Shown here one piece after another: positions 22,490 through 33,126 of a stretch of DNA of 64,000 bases. Under the pieces are notes generated by a model, which saw only the letters and a list, made by a program, of their open reading frames with translations, was not told the origin of the DNA and did no database searches. A program made the position numbers and the translations under genes. Position 1 is the first letter of the stretch. Each line of letters starts with the position of its first letter. Origin of the DNA: Dactylorhiza incarnata (Eukaryota > Streptophyta > Magnoliopsida > Asparagales > Orchidaceae); contig JAWHQI010000507.1 in assembly GCA_033032865.1 (NCBI GenBank), positions 806,001 to 870,000 of the forward strand. Reading direction: 5' to 3'.

Positions 22490-23204
22490 ATGGCTAGTTA
22501 TCGTCGTCATCCCTCTCCTCTATTTGAGGATTCTGAGTCCTATAGCAGATCCCATAGAGCCATTTGTGGGAGATCGTCATACTATTATGATGATTATCCT
22601 CGCCCAACCCATTACTCATAGAGACCGTGTTGATCCTTCGACATGACTTGATTATGGTAGGGGTAATTACTATGATTATTATCGTTTTGAGGAGAGTCTT
22701 GAGTATTGGTTTTGTAGAGTTGTCCCACTGTTTGATGGTTTGTAGAGTTCCGGGGCCTTTAGTTATTAGCTTGTGGACATCAGTTATTTTTAGATCACTT
22801 TGAGTTATTAGGTGGGTGTCGCGTCAGATTTGCGATGTTTTGGCAGCTAGGTCAGGCGAAAGAGTACTGAGATAACATTGAGAGGACCTTTATGCGAGAT
22901 CGTCTTTGCCCCATCACCAGTTGGGTGAAGATGAAGCGGACATTGTGTCACAGGTATCTATCGATGTCATATAAGAGTCACCTCCTCGAGCAAATATTTA
23001 CCCTTCAGGTAGGATCCAAGTCTGTTGTTGAGTACAGAGATTATTTTGACGAGTTAGTGGTGAGAAGCAACATTCATGACGAGCTTGTCGCAATCGTTGC
23101 TAGTTCCAGACTCCGGTCTGCAATCTATGTAGCATTGAGCAGTCATCGGTTAGAGTTTGTCGAGAAGACATTTTAGCTTGCCCTTCGTTACGAGCAGTTC
23201 TTGA
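22490..23204 (+). pseudogene. Gag of Gypsy derivative copy 1, N-terminal part
   Basis: Starts at the ATG at 22490 (MASYRRHPSPLFEDSESYSR). Frame breaks lie in the first 350 bases. From 22868 it reads well: an IERTFMRDRL stretch, SWVKMKRTLCHRYL, VVEYRDYFDELVVRS, ending LALRYEQFLRF, where the younger Gypsy inserted. This is a typical retrotransposon gag helix region. A TGA at 22868-22870 replaces the Trp expected before the DNIERT motif; copy 2 has a TAG at the same codon. A TAG at 23174 is a further lesion. Confidence 0.8.
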
Positions 23205-23209
23205 GATTC

Positions 23210-23660
23210 TGTTACGGATATTCATGGAGACGACCAACCATGGCGGGTGTACACGCGACGCGCAAGTGCGGTGCAGCCCGGGACGGCAATACTAAACCGG
23301 ACCAAGAGGAGACCATGGAGGGGCCGGCGGTAGTGGGGCCATAGCGGACCGGCGAATGCGGAAGGATATTATTTCGTTTCCTAATTATCATTTCCTAATT
23401 TATTTATTTCCTAATTTATCATTTCCTAATTTATCATTTCCTAATTTATTTCGTTTCCTTTTTATGTATTTCCTATTCAAATGTTTCCTATTTGTATGTG
23501 GTCTTCCCCTCCTATATAAAGGGGCTGATTTTATGTTATATGCATCTTGGAAGTAATATCAAAGGGTTGCTCCCTTGTTCTTCGTCTCTACCCTGTCTCC
23601 ATCTCTCTCTCTCCCCACCGCCGGCTCTCCCCCTAGTCCGGATTCTCTCTAGCGGTAATA
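23210..23660 (+). mobile_element. 5' LTR of the young Gypsy
   Basis: 451 bp, starting TGTTACGG and ending GCGGTAATA; both LTRs end in TA rather than the usual CA. It holds an A/T-rich part with five direct tttcctaattta-type units (about 23375-23450), a probable TATA box (tatataaagg, 23513-23522) and a CT-rich end. The primer-binding site after 23660 (tttggtccgacc) was not matched to a tRNA with confidence. Confidence 0.92.
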
Positions 23661-23756
23661 TTTGGTCCGACCTGCCCGTCCGCCCGCTATCGTAGCCGCC
23701 GGCCTTTCAACATCACCGCCGACGTCTGCCGTTCCCATCGATCCGCCGCTACCGCC

Positions 23757-24059
23757 ATGGCCCCGTCAACGCGACTTCACCCGGATGCTTCTGGCGCGGA
23801 TACCTCCGACGAGGTAGACAACGTCGCCTCGACGGCCACGATACCCAATTCGCCGCTATCCAGGCCACGCTCCAAGTAATCCTCGCCCGCCTGGAGGCCC
23901 GTCCCGCCTCGCCCGCACCTACCACCAGCGGAGGGTGTACCTTCCCTGCCGACGACGGCTCGCTGCTCGGCGCCCCCCCGCAGACAGAGATTCCGATGCC
24001 ACTCACGGGCCGCGGCCCCCCCCGCTCTCGCCATTCCGAACTTCTCCGGGGCCGACCCC
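23757..24059 (+). pseudogene. N-terminal gag of the young Gypsy, frame-broken
   Basis: The likely start is ATG 23757 (MAPSTRLHPDASGADTSDEV), in the same frame as the long gag-pol downstream. The frame meets a TAA at 23877-23879. A neighbouring frame keeps a sensible coiled-coil-like stretch (QATLQVILARLEARP). This suggests one indel near 23826 and a second, compensating one near the run of eight C at 24016-24023. The homopolymer makes a sequencing error possible. Confidence 0.6.
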
Positions 24060-27000
24060 ATGGGCTGGATCGCGAAAGCTGAACAATACTTTGACCTCCA
24101 CCTCACACCAGAGCACGACAAGGTTGGCACAGCCTTGGTCGGCCTGGATGGATCCGCCCTCCATTGGGCGCGATGGCTTCGCCAATCTCAGCCCCTCATC
24201 TCATGGGGCGAGATGAAGCAAGAGATGGTCCGCCGCTACGAGCCCCACTATGCTGGATCCGCCGTCGAGAGACTTTGCAGCATCCGCCAGTCGGCCGGCC
24301 TCGATGCGTACATCGACGAATTCGTCGCCTTGGTCACGCATGTCCCAGGCCTTCCGCCCGACCACTATTTGGGATTTTTTATGCAAGGTCTCCTCCCGTC
24401 GATCCGCTCACGCTTCCGCACCCATCAGCCACGCACCGTCTCCGAAGCGCTCGATCTCGCGCGTGCCGTCGAGGCCGATCTCGGTGCGCGGCCGCCGCTT
24501 CCTACCGGGCCTCCTCCTACTCGGGCACCGCCACCAAGGGACTTCGGCCCGCGACCTCCTCTCCCGGGCGGCCCTCGCCCGGCCCGTCCTCCAAATCCCC
24601 ACCGCCTCTCCAATGGGGACTATAACGAACTCCGGCGTAAAGGGCTCTGCTTCCGGTGCCGTCAGCCATACTCGCCAAATCATGAATGCACCGTCAAGGA
24701 GTTTCATGCGATCATCGGGGATTTTGTCCCCGAAATAACCGTTGCGGATTTCGAGGCACTTGAAATCACGGACGAGTCGCCACCACCGGACACCGACGGC
24801 GCTACCTTCCATCGCCTCGACCTTCCATGCTTCTCGGTGGGCGGCCTCACCGGATCGCGTACTATGAAGTTAACCGGTAGCATTCAGGATCATCCAGTTC
24901 TCATCATGATCGATAGCGGTGCCAGCCACAACTTTATCTCCCATCGCCTGGTGCGACACCTTGCCATCCCGTGCACGCCATCGCCGGACTTCACCGTCTG
25001 TCTAGGAGACGGCCGCCGAAGGCCGACAGCAGGCTCTTGCCCTGCCGTGCGGATCGCCATGGGCCCTTGCTCAGTCACGGCGGATTTCTATGTATTTGAG
25101 TTAGGAGGCGTCGACATCATTCTCGGCGTAGCTTGGCTGGCCACCTTGGGCGACGTACGGGTCAATTGGGCGGAGATGACAATGCAGTTCTCATGGGAAC
25201 GGTCTCCCTGCCACCTCGCAGGCGACTCCGCCTTGCTCCGCACTCCGGTTTCATTCCGTGCCATCCAACGCACGACCGAAGTATCTTTCACGGCATGGCT
25301 TTGGCCGATCCAGGCCGAGTCGGAGGTCGCCTCGGAGGCACCACCCGATCTCCAGCATCTCCTTGACGAGTTCTCCGACGTGTTCACACCTCCAGCGGGC
25401 TTACCCCCGGTAAGAACCACGGACCATGCCATTCCGTTGCGGCCCCACACTTCGGCCGTCTCCGTCCGACCATATCGCTATGGACACGTGCAGAAGGACG
25501 AGATCGAACGCTTGGTGCGGGAGATGCTCATGGGTGGCCTCATCCGCCCCAGCGCGAGCCCTTTCTCCAGCCCGGTCCTCCTCGTGCGCAAGAAGGACGG
25601 GAGTTGGCGCTTCTGTGTCGATTACCGCGAATTGAACAAGGCTACGATCCCGGACAAATATCCTATTCCGGTCATCCAAGAGCTTCTAGACGAGCTCCAC
25701 GGCGCCGTCTACTTCACAAAGCTTGATCTTAGGGCGGGATATCACCAAATCCGGGTGCGGCCGGAAGATGTACCAAAGACGGCGTTTCGGACGCACGACG
25801 GACACTACGAGTTCTTGGTTATGCCCTTTGGGCTGACCAACGCCCCGGCCACCTTTCAGGCAACCATGAACGATATTTTTCGAGCGGTACTCCGACAACA
25901 CGTTCTTGTTTTTTTTGATGATATTTTGGTCTATAACTCATCCTGGCAGGAGCACTTATACCATGTCCGCCGCACGCTCGAGACGATTCGCCGCCATCAT
26001 CTTGTCCTCCACCGCAAGAAATGCTCGTTCGGGGTAACATCCGTCAGTTACTTGGGGCACACGATCTCGGCCAAAGGAGTGGCCATGGACGACGACAAAA
26101 TCACGGCAGTTCTTCACTGGCCGACCCCCAACTCTCTTCGAGACGTCAGGGTTTTTTTGGGTCTAATCGGGTATTATCGGCGCTTCATTAAGGAGTACGG
26201 CAACTTGGCACGCCCACTCACTCAGCTGCTCAGGTCTACCGAGGAGGGACCTTTTTCCTGGACCCCGGCGGCTATGTCCGCATTCACCGCCCTCAAGGCG
26301 GCTCTGGTGAACGGCCCAGTTCTGGCCATGCCCGACTTCAACCAACCCTTCATCATCGAGTGCGATGCCTCGGGCACCGGGGTGGGTGCAGTCCTCATGC
26401 AAGGCGGCCGACCCATCGCCTACTACAGCCGGGCATTCTCCGCCAACATCCGTAGCCGTTCGGCGTACGAGAACGAGCTCATGGCTCTTGTCCTGGCAGT
26501 ACAACACTGGCGGCCGTATCTCTTGGGCCGCCCCTTCATCGTCCGCACCGATCATCATAGCTTGCGATACCTCCTCCAGCAGAAGATCGCCACGCCCGCA
26601 CAACAGCTTTGGGTGGCGAAGCTCCTGGGGTACGATTTCTTCATCGAATTTCGCTCCGGACGCACCAACCGAGCGGCGGACACTCTCTCCCGACAAATTC
26701 ATTCCCCGGAACTTCGCGCCATATCCCGGCCGGTCTGGGAGGACGCAGCTTCTATCCAACATGACGTGGAGTTGGACCCGCACCTGGCCGCCATTCGAAC
26801 GACCCTCATCACTGACCCGACCAGCCACCCTCCTTACTCTCTGGTGGGAGGTCGGCTCTTTTACCGGGGCCGCCTGGTGTTGTCCGCGGCCTCCGCTCTC
26901 ATCCCGCGCCTTCTCGCCGAGTTCCACGCTACACCAACCGGAGGACACGCTGGGGCTTTCCGCACCTACCGCCGTCTGGCGGCCTCTCTATATTGGCCAA

Positions 27001-27185
27001 ATATGTTCAAACAGGTCAAAGCCCACGTTGCTGCCTGTCTCCCGTGCCAAAAGGCGAAGTACGAAACGACGTTTCCAGGCGGGTACTTCAGCCCCTGCCG
27101 ATTCCAGAGCGCATTTGGGAGGACATTGCCATGGATTTCATCACTCGCCTACCTCGGTCCAATGGGTTCGATTGCATTTTGGTAG
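24060..27185 (+). CDS. Young Gypsy gag-protease-RT-RNase H-integrase (long frame)
   Basis: 1041 codons open. Gag capsid lies at residues 1-150 (LHWARWLRQS, YIDEFVALV) and a knuckle-like CFRCRQPYSPNHEC near 193. Protease with MIDSGASHNF is near 281. RT runs about 440-700, with FCVDYRELNKATIPDKYPIP near 517 and the catalytic FFDDILVY near 617. RNase H starts near 764 (IIECDASGTGVGAVL), with TDHHSLRYLL and RAADTLSR. The integrase zinc-binding HHCC region lies at about 950-1000 (GGHAGAFRTYRRL, CLPCQKAKYE). The reading then leaves the integrase frame near 27083, where one base appears to be missing; the last ~34 residues are out of frame. The upstream start is 23757. All visible catalytic residues are present. 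Confidence 0.93.
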   Translation: MGWIAKAEQYFDLHLTPEHDKVGTALVGLDGSALHWARWLRQSQPLISWGEMKQEMVRRYEPHYAGSAVERLCSIRQSAGLDAYIDEFVALVTHVPGLPPDHYLGFFMQGLLPSIRSRFRTHQPRTVSEALDLARAVEADLGARPPLPTGPPPTRAPPPRDFGPRPPLPGGPRPARPPNPHRLSNGDYNELRRKGLCFRCRQPYSPNHECTVKEFHAIIGDFVPEITVADFEALEITDESPPPDTDGATFHRLDLPCFSVGGLTGSRTMKLTGSIQDHPVLIMIDSGASHNFISHRLVRHLAIPCTPSPDFTVCLGDGRRRPTAGSCPAVRIAMGPCSVTADFYVFELGGVDIILGVAWLATLGDVRVNWAEMTMQFSWERSPCHLAGDSALLRTPVSFRAIQRTTEVSFTAWLWPIQAESEVASEAPPDLQHLLDEFSDVFTPPAGLPPVRTTDHAIPLRPHTSAVSVRPYRYGHVQKDEIERLVREMLMGGLIRPSASPFSSPVLLVRKKDGSWRFCVDYRELNKATIPDKYPIPVIQELLDELHGAVYFTKLDLRAGYHQIRVRPEDVPKTAFRTHDGHYEFLVMPFGLTNAPATFQATMNDIFRAVLRQHVLVFFDDILVYNSSWQEHLYHVRRTLETIRRHHLVLHRKKCSFGVTSVSYLGHTISAKGVAMDDDKITAVLHWPTPNSLRDVRVFLGLIGYYRRFIKEYGNLARPLTQLLRSTEEGPFSWTPAAMSAFTALKAALVNGPVLAMPDFNQPFIIECDASGTGVGAVLMQGGRPIAYYSRAFSANIRSRSAYENELMALVLAVQHWRPYLLGRPFIVRTDHHSLRYLLQQKIATPAQQLWVAKLLGYDFFIEFRSGRTNRAADTLSRQIHSPELRAISRPVWEDAASIQHDVELDPHLAAIRTTLITDPTSHPPYSLVGGRLFYRGRLVLSAASALIPRLLAEFHATPTGGHAGAFRTYRRLAASLYWPNMFKQVKAHVAACLPCQKAKYETTFPGGYFSPCRFQSAFGRTLPWISSLAYLGPMGSIAFW

Positions 27186-28246
27186 TAGTGGACCTACTCT
27201 CCAAATACGCGCACTTTCTTCCGCTCCGGCATCCGTATACAGCCGCAGGAGTGGCCGACAGCTTCATCTCCGGGGTCCTACGCCTCCATGGATTTCCGCG
27301 CTCAATCGTGAGTGATCGTGATCCACTTTTTCTGAGCAGTTTCTGGACATCTCTCTTTCGCCTACAAGGCACGCAACTACGCATGAGCTCTGCCTACCAC
27401 CCGCAAACAGATGGCCAGTCAGAGGTCCTCAATCGTTGCTTAGAGACGTACTTACGCTGCTTCATCGGCGACAGGCCGAGCACCTGGGCCAAGTGGTTAA
27501 GTTGGGCCGAGTATTCTTACAACACCGCCTACCACCATGCTGCGGGCTCCACTCCATTCCAGTCCGTATACGGTCGACCGCCGCCAGATATCGCACGACA
27601 TCTTCCTGGGGAGACCCTCCCACAGATTTTGGCATCACAACTCCAAGATCGGGACATTATTTTGGACAGCCTCAAACATCATCTCCGACGTGCCCAGGCC
27701 AAGATGACAGCCTTCTCCAACCGCAAACGCCGAGACCTCTCATTTCAACTCGGGGAGAAGGTCTTTATCAAGCTACATCCATACCGACAACTCTCGGTAG
27801 CCAAAAGGGCATGCCCCAAGCTCGCACCACGATTCTTTGGTCCATTCACCGTTCTGGCCCGGATTGGGGCCGTCGCATACAAAATTCAACTTCCCGAAGG
27901 AAGCCGCATTCACCCGGTGTTTCACGTCTCGCAGCTACGCCGGGTAGTGGGCGACCACCCAACGCTGGACCACATACCAAGCGATCTGGAGTACGCTGAT
28001 GCCACTCCCACATATCCACACCGCATTCTAGACCGCCGACACCATTTGCCCGGCGACGCGGAATCGGAGGAGCTCCTCGTGGCATGGCAACACCGTCCCC
28101 CGTCTACCGCTACGTGGCTTTTACGGGATGATTTTCGCCGGCAGTTTCCCGACTTTTTCCTTGAGGACAAGGCAAATTTTCCAGACGGAGGTATTGTTAC
28201 GGATATTCATGGAGACGACCAACCATGGCGGGTGTACACGCGATGA
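27084..28246 (+). CDS. Young Gypsy integrase core and chromodomain-like C terminus
   Basis: Continuation of the polyprotein in another frame; the open frame formally extends back to 26993. Integrase D-D-E catalytic residues are visible: WEDIAMDFITRLPR, VSDRDPLFLSSFW and YHPQTDGQSEVLNR. A GPF/Y module follows (RFFGPFTVLARIG, HPVFHVSQLR). A chromodomain-like end lies from about 28020 (ILDRRHHLPG, ELLVAWQ, ATWLLRDDFRRQFPDF). The stop at 28244-28246 lies 52 bases inside the 3' LTR, so coding sequence overlaps the LTR. A single base change near 27083 separates it from the preceding frame. Confidence 0.93.
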
Positions 28247-28646
28247 GCAAGTGCGGTGCAGCCCGGGGACGGCAATACTAAACCGGACCAAGAGGAGACC
28301 ATGGAGGGGCCGGCGGTAGTGGGGCCATAGCGGACCGGCGAATGCGGAAGGATATTATTTCGTTTCCTAATTATCATTTCCTAATTTATTTATTTCCTAA
28401 TTTATCATTTCCTAATTTATCATTTCCTAATTTATTTCGTTTCCTTTTTATGTATTTCCTATTCAAATGTTTCCTATTTGTATGTGGTCTTCCCCTCCTA
28501 TATAAAGGGGCTGATTTTATGTTGTATGCATCTTGGAAGTAATATCAAAGGGTTGCTCCCTTGTTCTTCGTCTCTACCCTGTCTCCATCTCTCTCTCTCC
28601 CCACCGCCGGCTCTCCCCCTAGTCCGGATTCTCTCTAGCGGTAATA
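28195..28646 (+). mobile_element. 3' LTR of the young Gypsy
   Basis: 452 bp, nearly identical to 23210-23660. Visible differences include cgacgcg/cgatgag near the start, one extra G in a G run, and one A/G in the TATA-proximal region. A purine-rich agacggaggtat precedes it. It is followed by the GATTC duplication. Confidence 0.95.
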
Positions 28647-28651
28647 GATTC

Positions 28652-29440
28652 GTTATACTTAGTCGAGTAGACTTGCACTCTGACCATTCCTCCATGAGTT
28701 CTCTATAGCCCGAGACCACTACCATGCCACTCGCGCCCCCTTAGACACGAAAGATATGGCTGATGATGTGGAGCTATTCCACTCTAGTGAGATTCATTGT
28801 CCGATGAGTTATATGCTATTTGATGATGAGATTAAGTCTGACTCATACCCTATGACCTCAGAAGAGAATAAGTATGAGCAACATGGTCATCCTATAGTGA
28901 TGTGTCATTCCCCTACCCCCTGCGTTGGCGTAGTTATTGCTCTGTCATAGACTCACCCTTGCATGCATGTTCATTTGAGTTTCACCACATTGTTGTGGCG
29001 AGTCATGTCCCGAGTGAGGGTCGAAAGCAGAATATTGAGTTGTTATGGTTGTCTTTCCTGCTCTATAGGACCATACTATTATCAATGATACTCATGCCAA
29101 AGATCATACTGCTACGAATGGATTTTTTGATGAGCCCTCGGGTGAGCCACCTGATGGTTCTTTCTTGCTAGGAAACATTTTCCCTAGTTCGAATGTCTTG
29201 GATGTACATGCGAGTGATCGTCGCATTTCGAAAATTTTCTATCTACCTCCCAGTGATCCTCCTGACGAGTCACATCCCCTGAGAGATATTTGGCATGCCA
29301 TGAACCTATATCTTTGTACGTATGTCTCATGTAGTTATTTGCTTGTTCGTGACAATGAGTATTTCTACACCCCGCCGAAGGTACAATCAGATAAACTACC
29401 CATTTTTAGGGGCTTCCACCGCTATGTAACGTCTCAATTT
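28652..29440 (+). pseudogene. Unknown region of Gypsy derivative copy 1
   Basis: This follows the interrupted gag and lies where protease-RT would be expected. Several frames each hold a piece that matches copy 2: HPIVMCHSPTP near 28885 resembles PIVHVVLCPSP of copy 2. A stretch near 29230-29400 reads FYLPPSDPPDESHPLRDIWH and NEYFYTPPK, matching the YTPPGEPPD and DEFFYTPPSEPPD motifs of copy 2. No known protease, RT or RNase H motif is visible. The function is unknown. Confidence 0.6.
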
Positions 29441-29441
29441 A

Positions 29442-29744
29442 GTGAGTTTGTTGGGTTCGTCATTTATCCACCTATTGCATGATTTGTATGTCATACTTCG
29501 ACCTAAAGTTATATTAAATAATGAACATTTTAAAGCTTGTGCGGGTAATCACATAAGGGAGCAAATGTTCAATGAAGGTGATTGGGTGATGATTTGCACA
29601 TTTTTTAAGAGTTTCCTATTGGGGACAACTATGAATCTGGGTACTGGGCGAATAAGTCCATGCACTATCATGAGAGTGTCTGAGTCAAATTTGTTTGAGC
29701 TTGATATTCCTAGAAATATGGTAGTCATCCTGTATTTAGTGTAG
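29442..29744 (+). pseudogene. Integrase C-terminal (GPY/F-like) tail of Gypsy derivative copy 1
   Basis: Reads NHIREQMFNEGDWVMICTFF, then a degraded R.SPCTIMRVSESNLFELDIP.NM stretch. This corresponds to the plant Gypsy integrase end in which a 'F..GD.VM.R' segment is followed by a GPY/F core and 'N.Y.LDIP'. The integrase catalytic core is absent. Copy 2 keeps the equivalent piece at 61926-62173. Confidence 0.65.
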
Positions 29745-30070
29745 TGGATTTGATTCTAGATGTGCGATTTCTTAGTTTTTGGGACCTTCAACCTTCCCTT
29801 TCAGCTTTAGCTCCCACCTTTACCATGGTCTTGTCTGTACCTTCAGCCTCCATTGCAACCCTACCCTTCACCCATACGATGGCTTCATGCATGGGGCCCT
29901 TGGCATCTTTGGAGGGAGGCGACCTTCAGTGGACACCACACTTACTAGAGGTTACGAGATTGAGGCAATGCCAGAGTTCATGCAGCTACTTCCGTTCTTG
30001 TCGGGCCTGCACCCGGGGCATGTCTGTCTCCATTCATCAGAGATGAATGCTTTTAAGCCTGTGAGATTAA
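29745..30070 (+). other. Spacer of Gypsy derivative copy 1 before the 3' LTR
   Basis: Contains short open frames without domains. The last part (LHSSEMNAFKPVRLMKIYH near 30030-30075) resembles the HREMNSFKTGKLM piece just before the 3' LTR of copy 2, so it is element sequence rather than host DNA. Confidence 0.55.
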
Positions 30071-31246
30071 TGAAGATCTATCACGCTACGTTTGAGTTAT
30101 TTACGAGATCACTGATTTTTGGATTGTCGGATTGGCGATCGGAGACTGCCATAGCGTTCGTCGCGATTTTTCATATATTTATGTTTTTTTTACTTGTATT
30201 TTGAGATTTATGTTAAATCATTCGATCGTGCGTTTAAGGCTGCCAGGTGATTTAACTTCCCCCTTTATATCCCAGCCAACCAGGGCAAATGGGAGATACT
30301 GACAGTTAGGTTTTCTGTCGAAGAAGCTGCTCGGTCTAGGGTACTCAAGCTTGATCCCCCTGGTGCCAACTCCAGGGAGCCGCTCACTTGCCGCCACCGC
30401 TTGCCACTGCTCCTCTGGCCTTCGACAACCTCGTCGGAACCCTATCTAGCCTCCAACATCCAGTTCCGAGCCCACCATAACTTTCCCCGTCTTCCCCGAC
30501 AACCACCCCTTCTTTTGCATTACTAACAACTTCCATTGCATCCATATCACAAACACCTGAGACATCAACAACCTTTTAGAGAAAAACATCATTTTTCTTG
30601 AGAGAAACGACATCTGTCTCAATATCAGTACCGCCAACTTCCTTTGCACTACTACCCCTCTCAGCGTCGTCCAGCCTTACACAGCCCCGACCAGCCTCCC
30701 TCCTCCCTGTCCCAGCGCCGTGCAGTCTTACACAGCCCCGACCAGCCCCCACAACACTACCCTTACACTTGAAGCCCCATATTCCATCTCCATACGGCCA
30801 CCCACCCTTCCCCAACCCTGCCTGACCCCGACATCCCCCACAACAACATTATCCCTTCTTGGCAGTCACAACAACCACTAGATCTTCCCCTCCACCACCG
30901 ACACTGATTACTTGGTGAGCTTTTACTTCCAATTTTCATTTCTTTGCATTGTACGCGAACTTTTTCTTACTAGAAATTTTATGCTCTAATCTAATTTGAC
31001 TATTTCATTTTCAGTATACATGCATTTCTTATTCGCCAGTTATTTAATTTCACAACACTCACATGTATTTGCAATTATTATCTGCTTATTTAAATTACGA
31101 TATTTGTGATCAATTGTGATGTTAGCGCAATACTTTAAAATTAGCATTGTTTAATTAACGGCGCATCTGAACAAACTGCATAATTGAAGTGCTGCATTTT
31201 CTTTAGGCTTAGGGTTTATGTCGTAGGCCTCTTGTTCATTGGATTG
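30071..31246 (+). mobile_element. 3' LTR of Gypsy derivative copy 1, truncated
   Basis: Starts TGAAGATC and follows the 5' LTR to cttgttcattggattgc, then stops matching. About 170 bases of the 5' copy have no counterpart. The break lies at a perfect 13-bp inverted repeat with a 5-base loop (31229-31241 and 31247-31259). Confidence 0.78.
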
Positions 31247-33126
31247 CAATGAACAAGAGAACCCCATTTTATTTCATATAAGATCTGATACAAGAAAAAC
31301 CTGTACAACAGGCAGCCCTATACATACATCAAAAAGGGGCTTACCGAAACTCTGTACAGATAAACATGACCGACTCATACCAGCACTACCATGTACAGAC
31401 ACATATGTCATAAAAGAAAACTACAGACGCAACATAAAGTAGAATTGAAACTCCTTATGCGGACACTCTGGGTCTTTGCACCTCGCCCTATGAGCGTCCA
31501 GAACACCAAGCACTGCTGTGGAGACTTCAACCCAAAGTCGGTACCTCTTCTCCTGGCGAGGAGAACATGGTCGACGCTGACTACTGGTGTCTGGAACCGC
31601 CTTTTGACCCGTTTAGTTTCATTTTCTAATTAGTCAAAGGACTATGTGAATTCTTACTTTTCCCTTCTTACCTATTCTGCATTACTTTGATAGTTCTTAT
31701 TGTCTTATATATACATTCTTATGTCCGTAATCCTGTAATGACTTAACCCTCTTATTCTTATTCTTTCATATCACTAATTTTCCTACAACATAATTAGATG
31801 ATATTACTTGAATCACTTTCATTTATGGGCCGCATGAAGAGTAAATTAATACTTCTTGAATTCATTACGTGTACTTGTCTCACACGTTCATGTTGCAATA
31901 TTCATCACATGCCCTTGTCTCACACGTTCATATTGCTATTCGTGCTCTTGACTCGCACGAATCATAATTATGTTCATATTCATATCAAAAGATTATTCTC
32001 CCCATCTCCCGGGTTGGGTTAACTCTTAGTAGAGCCAATTAATTTGATGCGTTCTTTCATTTATCCTTTTAAGTTCTTGGAGGATTAATTGTTCTTTTGT
32101 CTTGCTTCGCCTACTTTGCGGATTTGTCGTTACTCAACTTATTTGCGAATTTACCTTTATTGGATTTGTTTGCAAATTACTTGTATATCATATTAAGGTT
32201 TCTACCCTAATAGTATAGAACGAGTCATATGAAAAGCAAACAAATGAAAATATAGAAAATAAGAACTCATCCCTACTTTCTCTTTTCCTTTTTTCCTGCG
32301 CTGCTCATTTCCCTTTTCTCCACCTTGAGAGTCCATGATCTAAATACATTACCATTATTAGCTGGGCATATTGGAATAATAATAACGGTGCTAGCATAAT
32401 GATCTTGGCATACTATGGCTGCCTTTCAATTTAAACATGAGAGTTTGCCCCTACTTAAACATGTACACTTGTATACAAGCCTTACTAGTGTTGTCTTTAA
32501 CTAAATCAGCGCTAGGCACCACTAATCCCCTTCCCTACAAGGTAAAAGGAATGCTACTTAAGTTAGGGTTTGCTGTCCTAACTCCATGCATATAGAATTT
32601 GCACTAATTAATCAAGGGAAACTCCTAATAGCCCATAAAGCAACCCTAATATGAGATTTGACTTCATTCCTCAACAATTGTTGGCTGCCCTAACATGGAG
32701 ACAAGGGGTTTTTGCCTTATGTTTGTACGACATCATCATCTCTACCTAAACAACACTTTAGATGAACTAGGTAACTGAAATTAGGAGTGTAATCATCCTC
32801 TACAAAACTAGGGTTTCGGGTTCCTTGCATGAAATTTAAAGAAAACATAAAACATGTTTGCAATCCCCTCTGAAACTCAAGAGGAGGAATAATATCAAAA
32901 AGTAGAGCTTTTAAGGGCAACCTAGGGTTTTCGACCAAAGAAAAACGGGGCTACGAATCTATATAAAACTCAAGAGGAGTTGAGAGAAAGAGATTACCTC
33001 GCTATAGGAAGAAGAATCGTGAAAATCGGAAGAGTTTTGGGGCGTCAGCGAGCTCGTGCGTCGATCGGCTTCCGCTTGAGAGTCGCTCTCTCGCGTGCGT
33101 GAACTGAATAAATGAGGTATTGGTTT
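31247..33126. other. Unassigned AT-rich DNA
   Basis: No domain recognised. On the reverse strand 31250-31640 looks transcript-like, with aataaaatgg near the low-coordinate end. 32700-33110 reverse contains aaccctag and short open frames without similarity I can name. It is probably eroded LTR or leader sequence. Confidence 0.4.

Larger units (their letters stand above)
23210..28646 (+). mobile_element. Young Ty3/Gypsy chromovirus-like element (5437 bp)
   Basis: Complete, with LTRs at 23210-23660 and 28195-28646, and target duplication GATTC at 23205-23209 and 28647-28651. The two LTRs differ by about three substitutions and one single-base indel, so the insertion is recent. It carries a single gag-pol in Gypsy order with an integrase chromodomain-like end. 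Only a few single-base indels break the reading frame. It interrupts the gag of the pol-less derivative. Confidence 0.95.
21141..31246 (+). mobile_element. Pol-less Gypsy derivative, copy 1 (interrupted, 3' end lost)
   Basis: It has a 5' LTR (21141-22426), a primer site (tgggtatcagagc, 22428-22440), gag (22490-23204), an unknown region (28652-29440), an integrase C-terminal-like tail (29442-29744) and a truncated 3' LTR (30071-31246). A younger Gypsy (23210-28646) sits in the gag. Without it the element is about 4.7 kb. Protease, RT, RNase H and integrase core are absent. The same architecture recurs at 55532-63941. Confidence 0.8.

Noticed and set aside
26163..26948. 261-codon reverse open frame
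   Set aside because: Antisense shadow of the young Gypsy RNase H-integrase coding region, due to its GC-rich codon use.
26365..27315. 316-codon forward open frame overlapping the long Gypsy frame
   Set aside because: Shadow frame of the GC-rich pol; low-complexity Ser/Pro/Arg composition and no domain.
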